Origin: JBMOMT01 sp049324835
Lineage (GTDB): Bacteria > Chloroflexota > Anaerolineae > CAYNKW01
Assembly (NCBI GenBank): GCA_049324835.1
Contig: JBMOMT010000024.1
Span: 1-64,000 of the forward strand
Length of the DNA: 64,000 nt
Reading direction: 5' to 3'
Positions 16,977-26,346 of the stretch are shown here, piece after piece. The notes under the pieces were generated by a model, which did no database searches, was not told the DNA's origin, and saw only the letters and a program-made list of their open reading frames with translations. Made by a program: the position numbers and the translations under genes. The first letter of the stretch is position 1. The number at the start of each line of letters is the position of its first letter.

Positions 16977-18917
16977 TCACTCCCCAAAATAGTAACGCAA
17001 GATTTCGGCTGCCACGGGCACCGCCGTTTCCGAACCTTCACCACCGTTGTAGATAAAGACCACCAGGGCGATCTCGGGGCTTTCTGCGGGCGCAAAGGCG
17101 GTGAACCAGGCGTGGGTGGGCAGGTTGCCGTCTTTGTCGGCTGGGATTTTGGGGTCAAAGAACTCGGCGGTGCCGGTCTTACCGGCCACCCGAACCGACT
17201 CCAGATAGGCTCCCTGAGCCGAGCCCCACGTCACGGCGGCCTCCATGCCTTCGGCCACGGTGGCAATGTGCACCGCTTCGATGGGCAGCACCCGGATGAT
17301 CTCTGGCTGAAAACCGCGCACCACATTGCCTTCGTCGTCCTGAACCTGGTAAAGCAACTGGGGGCGGTACAACGTGCCGCCGTTGGCGATGGCCGCCGTG
17401 GCGTTGAGCATTTGCAACGGCGTGGCCAGCACGTAGCCCTGGCCGATGGACATGTTGTACGTGTCGCCGGTTGTCCAACGCTCCGAATAATTGAGCCGTT
17501 TCCACTTGGCCGTGGGCACCAGTCCAGAGTTTTCGCCGGGCAGGTCGATGCCTGTCTTTTCACCCAGGCCAAAAAGGTGGGCGTAATGTGACAGCTGCTC
17601 CAGCCCCAGCCCTTCGAATTGATCCAGAAAACCGCCTCCCACCCAGTAAAAATAAATATCGCACGAGTTGGCGATGCCAGAGATGATGTTCAACTCGCCG
17701 TGACCGCGATCCAGCTTGTGGATCCAGCAGTAAAAGGTCTGGCCCATCTTGGGGTCGTCGGGAAAACGCTCGTCCGGCAGCCACATGGTGCCGTTGCAGT
17801 TGATACGCGTCTGGCGAGTGATGATACCTTCCTGGAGCCCGGCAGAGGCGGGGATGATCTTGAAGGTAGAACCCGGCGGATGGCGGCCCGAAATGGCGTG
17901 GTTGATCAACGGATGGTGCGGGTCCTGGCTCAGAGCGGCATAGTCTGCCACCGAGATGCCGCCTGAGAACAGGTTATTGTCGTAGGCCGGCAGACTGACC
18001 ATGCCCAACACTTCGCCGGTCTGTGGGTTCATGGCGATGGTGACCCCGATCTGGGCCTGGGCGGCGTCCAGACCGCGTTGCAACGCCTGGGTCATCACTT
18101 CTTGCAAGGCCGTGTCGATGGTCAGGCGCAGGCTCTTGCCGGTGATGGGGGCGTTCTCGGTGACCGTTTGCACCTCCCGTCCGGCCACATCCACTTCGAT
18201 GTATTTCTCACCCTTGTGGCCGCGCAGCAGTTCTTCAAAGGCAGCCTCCACGCCGATCAGGCCCACCTGATCCTGGTTGACGTCGTAACCCTGGGCCTGG
18301 TAAACCCCCACTTCTTCGGCCGGAACGGGCCCCACGTAGCCCATCAGGTGGGCGATCAGTTCACCAAAGGGATACTCGCGGATCGGCTCGGTCTCGATGA
18401 GCACGCCGGGCAGGTCCAGGTGTTGCTCTTCGATCTGGAAAACGGTGTCGCGGCTCACGTTGCGTTTGAGCACCAGCGGCTGGTAGGGGGCGACGTCTTG
18501 CACCGCTTCCACCATTTCCTGGATGGAGCGCGCCTGGCTCAGGCCGGGCTCCTGGGCGCTCGGACCCAGCTCCAGGAGCAGCGATTGCGCCTCGGCGCGG
18601 GTGGCCGGCAGCGAGAGCAGTTGGGCCAGGCGTCGAAAGACCCGCTCCTCCTCGGCAGGGTCGTCGGGCAGGTAGGCGGGGATGAGGGTCACGGTGAAGC
18701 GCGGGACGTTGCGCACCAGGATGTTGCCCTGGCGGTCGTAGATGATGCCGCGCGAGGATTCGAGCAGCACCAGCCGGAAGCGGTTCTGATCGGCCCAGCG
18801 CGCAAAGTACTCACCCTGGAGGATCTGCAACTGGTAGAGGCGCAGCGTCAGCAGGCTGAAGGCCAGCAGGATGACCACGCCGTATAAAACGATGCGGATG
18901 CGAAAACGTTCCTGCAT
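16977..18917 (-). CDS. mrdA: Penicillin-binding protein 2 (rod-elongation transpeptidase)
   Basis: 646 residues. A short cytosolic start is followed by a single membrane helix (VVILLAFSLLTLRLYQLQIL), then the pedestal/dimerisation domain and the transpeptidase domain. Catalytic motifs: Ser350-T-F-Lys353, SCD in IANSCDIYF, and Lys580-T-G in VAGKTGTAEF. The RGIIYDRQGNIL segment near residue 57 is typical of class B PBPs of the PBP2 type. It crosslinks peptidoglycan during elongation with MreB, MreC and MreD, whose genes lie directly upstream in the usual order. Assignment is firm. Confidence 0.95.
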   Translation of the reverse strand: MQERFRIRIVLYGVVILLAFSLLTLRLYQLQILQGEYFARWADQNRFRLVLLESSRGIIYDRQGNILVRNVPRFTVTLIPAYLPDDPAEEERVFRRLAQLLSLPATRAEAQSLLLELGPSAQEPGLSQARSIQEMVEAVQDVAPYQPLVLKRNVSRDTVFQIEEQHLDLPGVLIETEPIREYPFGELIAHLMGYVGPVPAEEVGVYQAQGYDVNQDQVGLIGVEAAFEELLRGHKGEKYIEVDVAGREVQTVTENAPITGKSLRLTIDTALQEVMTQALQRGLDAAQAQIGVTIAMNPQTGEVLGMVSLPAYDNNLFSGGISVADYAALSQDPHHPLINHAISGRHPPGSTFKIIPASAGLQEGIITRQTRINCNGTMWLPDERFPDDPKMGQTFYCWIHKLDRGHGELNIISGIANSCDIYFYWVGGGFLDQFEGLGLEQLSHYAHLFGLGEKTGIDLPGENSGLVPTAKWKRLNYSERWTTGDTYNMSIGQGYVLATPLQMLNATAAIANGGTLYRPQLLYQVQDDEGNVVRGFQPEIIRVLPIEAVHIATVAEGMEAAVTWGSAQGAYLESVRVAGKTGTAEFFDPKIPADKDGNLPTHAWFTAFAPAESPEIALVVFIYNGGEGSETAVPVAAEILRYYFGE

Positions 18918-18970
18918 CTTTTGCCTTTCAACGGTCTGCCCCCAGCGACGAGGGCCAATCTACCCTTGGC

Positions 18971-19480
18971 CTACCACCGTATCTCTGGGCGGCCGATCTT
19001 CCGGTCGAGCCAGGCCAGCAGTTGAAAGACCAGTGGCATGAGCAGGGCGTTGACGGCCATGGAGGGCAGGGTGATGCGCAGCAAGCTCGCCGTCCAGGGC
19101 GCCGCGCCGCGTGTGAGCTGCACCGCCAACAAAAACAGCGCCTGGTACAACAGCGTGCCCACTGCTGCCGCGGCCATGGGCAGCAAAAAACTACCCTGAC
19201 CCACCAGCACCGTGAACCGTCCGGAGATAAAACTCACTGCCAGCAGTCCCAAAGCCGACGCGCCAAACGGCCCACCCGAAAAAAGGTCCAGTACCAACCC
19301 TCCCAGCAAGGCCCAGACCAGCCCTTCTTCCGGGCCGCGCAACAGGCTCCAGGCCAGCACTGTGAGCAGCATCAGCTCTGGTTTGACACCCAGCAGCGTC
19401 AGTTCTGGCAGCACGGTGGCCTGGACGAGTGCCAACAGCAACAGCAGCGGCAGCAGGAGATAGGGGCTGAGGCCGTTCAT
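18971..19480 (-). CDS. mreD: Rod shape-determining membrane protein
   Basis: 169 residues, nearly all hydrophobic, with about five predicted membrane helices starting MNGLSPYLLLPLLLLLALVQ; LVWALLGGLVLDLFSGGPFG is the conserved MreD loop. It bridges the MreC and PBP2 parts of the elongasome. Its ATG overlaps the mreC stop (ATGA). About 50 bp separate it from mrdA. Confidence 0.92.
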   Translation of the reverse strand: MNGLSPYLLLPLLLLLALVQATVLPELTLLGVKPELMLLTVLAWSLLRGPEEGLVWALLGGLVLDLFSGGPFGASALGLLAVSFISGRFTVLVGQGSFLLPMAAAAVGTLLYQALFLLAVQLTRGAAPWTASLLRITLPSMAVNALLMPLVFQLLAWLDRKIGRPEIRW

Positions 19481-20349
19481 GGCTGCTCCGACTCTTCCAA
19501 CGCCTCCAGCGCTTCCTCGGAAACATCCATCGGCTCGAAGGCCGTGATCACCAGGACTTTTTCCAACTGTTCGAAATCGACCGTCGGGCGCACGCTGGCC
19601 TGCTGGAACAGTTCGCTGTCGCGTTGTGTGACAGCGGTGATCTGACCGATGACCAACCCCTTGGGCAAATGGCCGCCCAGCCCGGAGGTCAACACAATAT
19701 CACCTTCGCTGACCTGTTTTTCCTGCGGGATGTATTTCATCAACAGGTCGCCGCTTACCTGGCCCTGAACCTGACCGGTAGCCCGGCTGCTCTGGATCAA
19801 CGCACTCACCGAGCTGCGCGGGTCGATGATGAGCAGCACCTTGGCCCAGTTGTGGCCCACCGTCTGAACCCGTCCCACCAGCCCGCGCGGCACCACCACC
19901 GGCATGCCTTTGGCCACACCCTGATCTGTGCCGGCGTCGATGATCAGATAACGTAAAAAGTTGCTGGGGTCGCGACCGATCACCCGCGCCTTGACCTCGC
20001 CGCCCACGAACTGAAACCCCGGGTTTTGCTGGCGAAAGTCCAACAACGCGCGCAGCTCGACGTTTTCTTGCGCCGCCTCACGCAGGGCGATATTGTCGAT
20101 GAGCAGGCGGGCGTATTCTTCTTCCAGTTCCTGGTTGCGTTCTTTCAGGTCGCGCAGTTCACGGGCGGTTTTAAACAAACCGCCCGATGTCTCCACCACG
20201 CTCGCCAGACGAGCCTGGAGCGGAGAGATCAGGCGGAGGATCAGCCCCTGAACGGGTTCCAGCAGGCCAGCCTCGTTGAGAACGATGCCGATGATCGTGA
20301 CCAGCACGAAAAATATCAGCAGCAGATTCCGGTTGGATGAACCGCTCAC
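19477..20349 (-). CDS. mreC: Rod shape-determining protein MreC
   Basis: 290 residues: a membrane helix near residues 8-30, a coiled coil at about 65-100 (ELRDLKERNQELEEEYARL), then the two beta domains with the family motifs ARVIGRDPSNFLRYLIIDAG, GMPVVVPRGLVGRV and VLLIIDPRSSVSA. The C-terminus is unusually acidic (EEALEALEESEQP). It links cytoplasmic MreB to the periplasmic side of the elongasome. It starts 16 bp after mreB. Confidence 0.93.
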   Translation of the reverse strand: MSGSSNRNLLLIFFVLVTIIGIVLNEAGLLEPVQGLILRLISPLQARLASVVETSGGLFKTARELRDLKERNQELEEEYARLLIDNIALREAAQENVELRALLDFRQQNPGFQFVGGEVKARVIGRDPSNFLRYLIIDAGTDQGVAKGMPVVVPRGLVGRVQTVGHNWAKVLLIIDPRSSVSALIQSSRATGQVQGQVSGDLLMKYIPQEKQVSEGDIVLTSGLGGHLPKGLVIGQITAVTQRDSELFQQASVRPTVDFEQLEKVLVITAFEPMDVSEEALEALEESEQP

Positions 20350-20365
20350 CGCCGATTGCTCTCCC

Positions 20366-21433
<1,068 letters not shown>

Positions 21434-21515
21434 GGCTCTGAAGCTCCTCTCTTTTTTGCTGCCTGTGGCCCACGATGGCCGGCATGGGGCCTCCCCCGCA
21501 GTGCCACGGTTGTCG

Positions 21516-21521
21516 ATTATA
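21516..21521 (-). promoter_or_regulatory. Extended -10 promoter of mreB
   Basis: On the minus strand this is TGGTATAAT, a perfect -10 hexamer with the TGn extension; no good -35 is visible. It is 83 bp upstream of the GTG. Confidence 0.55.
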
Positions 21522-21589
21522 CCACAAAGCGGCCAATTGGGGAAACGTATCCCTGATGCCGGGCGCATTTCAGTCTGGGGGCGAGTTTT

Positions 21590-21720
21590 CATCCTCCCGC
21601 AGGTTCGATGGATACGCTTCCCCTGAGCTTTGGCCCATGGAAACTCTCTCTGGAGGCATGATGCTTCCTCAACCTGCGGGAGGGTCAGACACCTCCCACG
21701 ATTTTTGGCCACACTCCATT
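21590..21720. repeat. MITE-like dispersed repeat, copy C
   Basis: The left end CCTCCCGCAGGTTCGATGG continues as GATACGCTTCCCC, which is the inverse of the right end of copy A. The right end is AACCTGCGGGAGGGT followed by TCCCACGATTTTTGGCCACAC, nearly the same as the sequence following copy A. The ends are therefore inverted repeats and the flanks are conserved. Confidence 0.6.
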
Positions 21721-21729
21721 CTTTTGTCT

Positions 21730-21758
21730 TTGCATTTCCGGCATCTTGGGGGTAAGAT
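21730..21758 (+). promoter_or_regulatory. Promoter of the phosphotransferase gene
   Basis: TTGCAT, a 17-bp spacer and TAAGAT, ending 30 bp before the start codon. Confidence 0.5.
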
Positions 21759-21787
21759 TCAGGGCATCACTTACATTGGAGGACAGC

Positions 21788-22744
21788 ATGACCCCATCCG
21801 AGCCAGAGCAAAAGCTCCAACAGATCGTTCAACGGATCGCGCCCCAGGGCAGGTTGTTACAAAGCTGGGAGTTGACGGGTGGCCTCTCGGCCCAGATGAC
21901 GGCGCTCGAGATGTTGCACCCGGATGGTCGGACGGAAAGGGTGATCCTGCGTCGACGTGGAAAGGCGGGCCTGCCAGAGCATCTCCAGGGCGCAGCCACC
22001 GAGTTCCGGCTGTTACAGGTGTTGCACGCCGCCGGCCTGGCCGCGCCGAGACCCTATCACCTGGATGTATCGGGCGAGATTTTCCCCATGCCTTATCTCG
22101 TCCTGGAATACGTCGCGGGCAGCCCCGAGTTCGCTCCGGCCAATCCGATCGATTGCAGCCGTCAGATGGCCGCGCATCTGGCCGGCATCCACCGTTTCGA
22201 TGGCCTCAGGCCGGATCTGTCCTTCTTGCCGCGGCAGGCGCAGGGCTGCACCGAGCTTGCCCGGCGGCAACCCGCGGGGGTGGCAACCTCGTTGGACGAG
22301 GGTCGGATTCGAGAGGCGCTGGCATCGACCTGGCCATCGATCCAAAGGAACGCCCCTGTGCTGCTGCACGGCGATTTCTGGCCGGGCAACGTGTTGTGGC
22401 GCAACGGCCGCCTGGTGGCCGTGATCGACTGGGAGGACGCCAGCCTGGGCGATCCACTCGTGGATCTGGCCATCAGCCGCCTGGATGTGGCCTGGATTTT
22501 CGGCGTCGAGGCCATGCAGGCCTTCACGCGGCATTATCAGGCGCTCACGGCCATCGACGACCGCCACCTGCCGCATTGGGATCTGTGCGCCGCCCTGCGT
22601 CTGGCTCGCCTGGTCGGCTCGCAACTGACCGACTGGGCGGCGTTCTTTGCCCCCTTGGGCCGGACCGACATCACCGAGTTGACGATCCGGCAGGGTTATC
22701 GTTTTTTCGTCGACCAGGCGTTGGAAAAACTGGCATCCAGATGA
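21788..22744 (+). CDS. Aminoglycoside-phosphotransferase/choline-kinase-fold kinase
   Basis: 318 residues. The kinase-fold catalytic loop is LLHGDFWPGNVLW (His194-Gly-Asp196 with the downstream Asn), followed by the metal-binding VIDWEDASLGDPLVDLA. N-terminal LTGGLSAQMTALE is the nucleotide loop and LVLEYVAG the hinge. These enzymes phosphorylate small hydroxylated molecules such as aminoglycosides, homoserine, choline or sugars. GGAGGACAGC precedes the ATG. Nothing around it suggests antibiotic resistance; substrate unknown. Confidence 0.88.
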   Translation: MTPSEPEQKLQQIVQRIAPQGRLLQSWELTGGLSAQMTALEMLHPDGRTERVILRRRGKAGLPEHLQGAATEFRLLQVLHAAGLAAPRPYHLDVSGEIFPMPYLVLEYVAGSPEFAPANPIDCSRQMAAHLAGIHRFDGLRPDLSFLPRQAQGCTELARRQPAGVATSLDEGRIREALASTWPSIQRNAPVLLHGDFWPGNVLWRNGRLVAVIDWEDASLGDPLVDLAISRLDVAWIFGVEAMQAFTRHYQALTAIDDRHLPHWDLCAALRLARLVGSQLTDWAAFFAPLGRTDITELTIRQGYRFFVDQALEKLASR

Positions 22745-22784
22745 CAGTGCTCTGGATTGGGGCGTTTTTCAGGCCCTGGAGGGG

Positions 22785-22810
22785 CAGACCCAAACAAGTT
22801 TGGGGGTCTG
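22785..22810 (+). other. Bulged hairpin downstream of the phosphotransferase gene
   Basis: CAGACCCAAAC pairs with GTTTGGGGGTCTG leaving a two-base bulge; no T run follows. The surrounding 220-bp spacer otherwise holds only the promoter for the next gene. Confidence 0.35.
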
Positions 22811-22910
22811 TCGCATCCCTGTCTCAGAGGGGATGGGCCGCCAGGAAAAACCTGCCCCTGAAAGGGGGCGCCGATGAGCACAGACCCGGCAGCCTCCAGG
22901 CGAGCCGGAT

Positions 22911-22939
22911 TTGCTTAGCTGTGAGCTTTTTGGTACAAT
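22911..22939 (+). promoter_or_regulatory. Promoter of the second PfkB kinase gene
   Basis: TTGCTT, 17 bp, then TACAAT preceded by TGG (extended -10). It ends 26 bp before the ATG. Confidence 0.6.
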
Positions 22940-22965
22940 GTTTTGCATCGGCGAAGAGAGGTATC

Positions 22966-23886
22966 ATGGCGGCGAAGCGTTTCGATGTGGCTGTGGTGGG
23001 CAACGTTGGCGTCGACACCAACGTGTACCTGCCCGGCGATGAAATCGACTTTTCGGTCGAGGCCAATTTCACCGAAAACCTGGATTGCGTGGGCCAGGCC
23101 GGTGGGTATGCCAGCCGTGGCTACGCTCAATTGGGCTGGCGGGTGGCCTTTATCGGCCACGTGGGCGACGATTTCCAGGGCCGTTTCGTCCGTAAAGAGT
23201 TTGCCCGCGATGGCATCGACACCACCGCGCTGTTTATCGATGCCATGGGCACCAGTCGCAGCGTCAATTTTGTGTATCGCGATGGACGGCGCAAGAACTT
23301 TTACGATGGCAAAGGCCACATGCACCTCCAGCCCGGTCTCGATCGGTGTCGGCAGGTGTTGGCCGAATGCCGTCTGGCCCACTTTAACATTCCCAACTGG
23401 GCGCGCCAACTGCTGCCCATCGCCAGGCGGCTGGGTCTGACAATCGCCTGTGACCTTCAGGATGTGGTATCTGCTCACGATGACTATCGCCAGGATTTCA
23501 TCCGGCAGGCCGATATTCTGTTTTTTTCGGCGGTCAATCAGGCCGATCCCTCCGACCTGATGCGCGCTTTTTTGGCCATCAACCCGGCGTTGGTTCTGGT
23601 GGCCGGTATGGGCGCTCGCGGCTGTGCGCTGGGCACGCGCCAGGGCATCCGGCTCTACCCGCCGGTGGCCATGGACGCGCCGGTGATCGATACCAACGGC
23701 GCCGGTGATGGCCTGGCGGTGGGTTTTACCAGCAGTTACGTGCTGGCCGGTTACTCTTTGCAGGCGTCGGTGCTGCGGGGGCAGATCGTGGCGCGCCACA
23801 CCTGCAGCCAAAAGGCTTCATCGTCTGGCCTGATCCGGCCGCAAGAGCTGGAGCATCACTTTGAGGCGTTGACCGGGGGGCGGTGA
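22966..23886 (+). CDS. PfkB-family carbohydrate kinase
   Basis: 306 residues. N-terminal VAVVGNVGVDTNVYLPG, a CVGQAGGYASRGYAQLG sugar-binding segment, IGHVGDDFQGRF, and the ATP/anion-hole motif DTNGAGDGLAVGF with catalytic Asp248. The acceptor-site spacing differs from standard ribokinase, where two glycines follow closely after the first strand. A ribosome site AAGAGAGG lies just ahead of the ATG. It has its own promoter; the GTPase gene follows after 72 bp. Substrate unknown. Confidence 0.88.
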   Translation: MAAKRFDVAVVGNVGVDTNVYLPGDEIDFSVEANFTENLDCVGQAGGYASRGYAQLGWRVAFIGHVGDDFQGRFVRKEFARDGIDTTALFIDAMGTSRSVNFVYRDGRRKNFYDGKGHMHLQPGLDRCRQVLAECRLAHFNIPNWARQLLPIARRLGLTIACDLQDVVSAHDDYRQDFIRQADILFFSAVNQADPSDLMRAFLAINPALVLVAGMGARGCALGTRQGIRLYPPVAMDAPVIDTNGAGDGLAVGFTSSYVLAGYSLQASVLRGQIVARHTCSQKASSSGLIRPQELEHHFEALTGGR

Positions 23887-23931
23887 GGTCGCGAGGCCGC
23901 TGCGCCGTCGAAGGATGAGAAGGTTAGAGAA

Positions 23932-23945
23932 CCCTCGAACGAGGG
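23932..23945. repeat. Short palindrome before the TGS GTPase gene
   Basis: CCCTCG-AA-CGAGGG, a 6-bp stem, 14 bp ahead of the start. It shares the CCCTCGA core with a palindrome inside the TPP-enzyme gene. Confidence 0.4.
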
Positions 23946-23958
23946 CGGTTGTGGAGAG

Positions 23959-24945
23959 ATGCCAACCAATTTGCCTCCAGAAGCCATCGAGGCCGAGCAG
24001 CGGTATCGTGAGGCCAGATCGCTCCCAGACAAGATCGCTCGCCTGGAAGAGTTCATCAGCGCCATTCCCAAACACAAGGGCACAGACAAGCTACGAGCCG
24101 ATCTGCGCCGCCGGCTTTCCAAACTGAAAAGCTCCGCCCAGGCCCCTCAAAAAACCAGCCGACAAGAATCGGCTTTTCGTATCGAAAGAGAGGGGGCCGG
24201 CCAGGTGGTGGTCATCGGCCCGCCCAACGTGGGGAAATCGGCGCTGGTGGCGGCGCTCACCAACGCCGCCCCCGAAGTGGCCGATTTTCCCTTCACCACC
24301 TGGCTGCCCACCCCCGGCATGATGCCCATCGAGAACATCCAGGTGCAGTTGATCGATACCCCGCCTCTGAGCGTGGACTATGTCGAGCCAGAGATGATCG
24401 AGTTGATCCGGCGCGCCGACCTGGCGCTGTTGATGATCGACTTGCAGGGGTATGCTCTGCAACAACTCGAAGAGGCCGTGGCCTGGCTGGAGGGGCATCG
24501 TATCGTGGCCCGGCACCGGCAAAGCCACTACCCCGAGCCGCAACGGCTCACCTTTCTGCCGCTGCTGGTGCTGGTCAACAAGAACGACGACTCGCGCACC
24601 GACGAGGATTACGAGGTGCTGTGTGAACTGCTGGAAGGTGAGTGGCCGTTGTTACCCCTCTCGGTCACCACGGGCCGCAACCTGGAGCAGCTCAAATGGG
24701 CCGTGTACGAGCAACTGGATATCATCCGGGTCTACTCCAAACCTCCCGGCAAAAAGCCAGACCTCGACACTCCTTTTGTCCTGAAAAAAGGCGCCACCGT
24801 GGAACAGTTGGCGGCCAAGGTGCATCGCGATTTCTACGAGCAGTTAAAGGCCGCCCGCGTCTGGGGCGCGGGCGTGTACGGTGGACAAATGGTGGGGCGG
24901 GATCACGTGCTGCACGACGGTGACGTGGTCGAGCTGCGCCTTTGA
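23959..24945 (+). CDS. DRG/Obg-type GTPase with TGS domain
   Basis: 328 residues. A basic helical N-terminus (about 1-75) precedes the G domain: G1 GPPNVGKS at 87-94, a G2 threonine in FPFTTWLPTPGMM, G3 LIDTPP, G4 VNKNDD. The last 75 residues, from PFVLKKGATVEQLAAKVHRDF to HVLHDGDVVEL, form a TGS domain. This is the DRG-like branch of the Obg group; such GTPases act on ribosomes or translation. The G3 motif DTPP instead of DxPG fits DRG relatives. It is preceded by the palindrome CCCTCGAACGAGGG. Confidence 0.85.
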   Translation: MPTNLPPEAIEAEQRYREARSLPDKIARLEEFISAIPKHKGTDKLRADLRRRLSKLKSSAQAPQKTSRQESAFRIEREGAGQVVVIGPPNVGKSALVAALTNAAPEVADFPFTTWLPTPGMMPIENIQVQLIDTPPLSVDYVEPEMIELIRRADLALLMIDLQGYALQQLEEAVAWLEGHRIVARHRQSHYPEPQRLTFLPLLVLVNKNDDSRTDEDYEVLCELLEGEWPLLPLSVTTGRNLEQLKWAVYEQLDIIRVYSKPPGKKPDLDTPFVLKKGATVEQLAAKVHRDFYEQLKAARVWGAGVYGGQMVGRDHVLHDGDVVELRL

Positions 24946-24996
24946 GCTGCTGCCCCACCACATACGGTCACTCGATGCTCAAAAGGAGGTTGTGTC

Positions 24997-26346
24997 ATGG
25001 CGCAGAACGGCCAGCTCAGGCAGAGCACCAAATGGCTCTATGGTGTGGGCGATGTGGGCAACGCCGTCGTCAACTCGGCAGTGCAGTTCTTTTTGATGAT
25101 CTTTTACACCGATGGCGCGCTCATCGGCCCGGCTCTGGCGGCCAACGCGTTGCTGGTGGGCAAAATCTGGGACGCCATCAACGATCCCCTCTTTGGTTGG
25201 CTCTCGGATCGCACCTCCTCTCGTTTTGGCAAACGCCGCGTCTATATGATTTTGGGCGCGTTGCCGCTGGCCGTGTCGATTGGCCTGTTGTGGTTTGTGC
25301 CGGCCGGCCTTTCGGACGCGGCCATCCTGGTGTGGATCGTGGGCACGTTCATCCTTTTTGATACCCTGTGGACGCTGACCAACGTACCCTATTACGCGCT
25401 GACCGCCGAACTGACCGACGATTACGACGAACGCGCCAGCCTGACCGCCTTCCGCATGGTATTGGGCGTGCCGGCCTACATCGTCGGTGCGGCTCTCACG
25501 CCCATGTTGGTGGGTTTGTTTGTCTCCAAACGCGCCGGTTACGGCTGGGTAGGCGCGATCTATGGCGCTGTGGCAGCGCTGGCCCTGTGGGTGGCGGCAG
25601 CCGGTTTACGCGAGCGGCCGGCCATCGCTCAGAGCAAGGCCGAAGCGCCGCCCTGGCGCACCTTTCGGGATACGTTCAAGAATCGTCCTTTCTTGCAGCT
25701 CATCGGCGCCTATTTCATCGCCAACACGGCTTTTGCCCTCATCAAAACCTTGATGGCCTATTTCCTCACCTATCAGTTGGGCATGGAAGATCAGGTGCCA
25801 CTGGTCATGTTGCTGTTGTTGTTGTGTGTGGCGCTGTTCCTCTTTCCCTGGAAACGACTCTGCGACCGCTGGAACAAAGGCCCGGCCTATGCCCTGGGTC
25901 TCGGAATCGGCGGCCTGGCGGTGGCTGCCACCTTTTTCCTGCCCCACCGACCCACCCCCTGGGTCTATGCCATCGCCGTGGTGGCAGGCATTGGCTTTTC
26001 GGCGCAGTGGGTCTTTCCCTGGTCTATGGTGCCTGACGTGGTGGATCACGACCGGCTGACGACGGGTGAGCATCGGGGGGGCATGTACTATGGGGTGTGG
26101 GGCCTGGCGACCAAACTCTCCGAGGCGTTGGGCATCACTGCCTGCGGCTGGGTGTTGGCGCTGTATGACTATGTGCCCAACGTGGCCCAGAGCGCGCGCA
26201 CGCTCTCTGGCATCCGGCTCTTTTTCGGGCCGGTGCCGCTGCTCTTTATCGCCCTGTCGCTGCCGTTGTTGATCTGGTATCCCATCACCCGCGCCAGCCA
26301 CCAGCAGATGCGACAGAAACTGGCAGCTTTGGAGGGTCGATCATGA
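24997..26346 (+). CDS. MFS sugar:cation symporter (GPH/MelB type)
   Basis: 449 residues with about 12 membrane helices. Signatures of the glycoside-pentoside-hexuronide group: GVGDVGNAVVNSAVQFFLMIFYTD at the start split over helix 1, and KIWDAINDPLFGWLSDRT in loop 2-3 with the conserved Asp residues used for cation and sugar binding. It imports a sugar or related polyol with Na+ or H+. AAAGGAGG precedes the ATG. Its TGA overlaps the start of the TPP-enzyme gene (ATGA), so transport and that enzyme are probably made together. Confidence 0.88.
   Translation: MAQNGQLRQSTKWLYGVGDVGNAVVNSAVQFFLMIFYTDGALIGPALAANALLVGKIWDAINDPLFGWLSDRTSSRFGKRRVYMILGALPLAVSIGLLWFVPAGLSDAAILVWIVGTFILFDTLWTLTNVPYYALTAELTDDYDERASLTAFRMVLGVPAYIVGAALTPMLVGLFVSKRAGYGWVGAIYGAVAALALWVAAAGLRERPAIAQSKAEAPPWRTFRDTFKNRPFLQLIGAYFIANTAFALIKTLMAYFLTYQLGMEDQVPLVMLLLLLCVALFLFPWKRLCDRWNKGPAYALGLGIGGLAVAATFFLPHRPTPWVYAIAVVAGIGFSAQWVFPWSMVPDVVDHDRLTTGEHRGGMYYGVWGLATKLSEALGITACGWVLALYDYVPNVAQSARTLSGIRLFFGPVPLLFIALSLPLLIWYPITRASHQQMRQKLAALEGRS

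Larger units (their letters stand above)
21434..21787. other. Divergent spacer between mreB and the phosphotransferase gene
   Basis: 354 bp with no gene. It carries the mreB -10 element, one copy of the dispersed inverted-end repeat (21590-21720) and the rightward promoter at 21730-21758. Confidence 0.6.

Noticed and set aside
21788..22744. Aminoglycoside resistance gene
   Set aside because: The fold is shared by many small-molecule kinases and nothing in sequence or context indicates drug modification.
21475..23886. An 803-codon plus-strand frame running into the second PfkB kinase
   Set aside because: The first 497 codons read the repeat spacer and the phosphotransferase gene out of frame; only the part from 22966 is a real protein with its own promoter.
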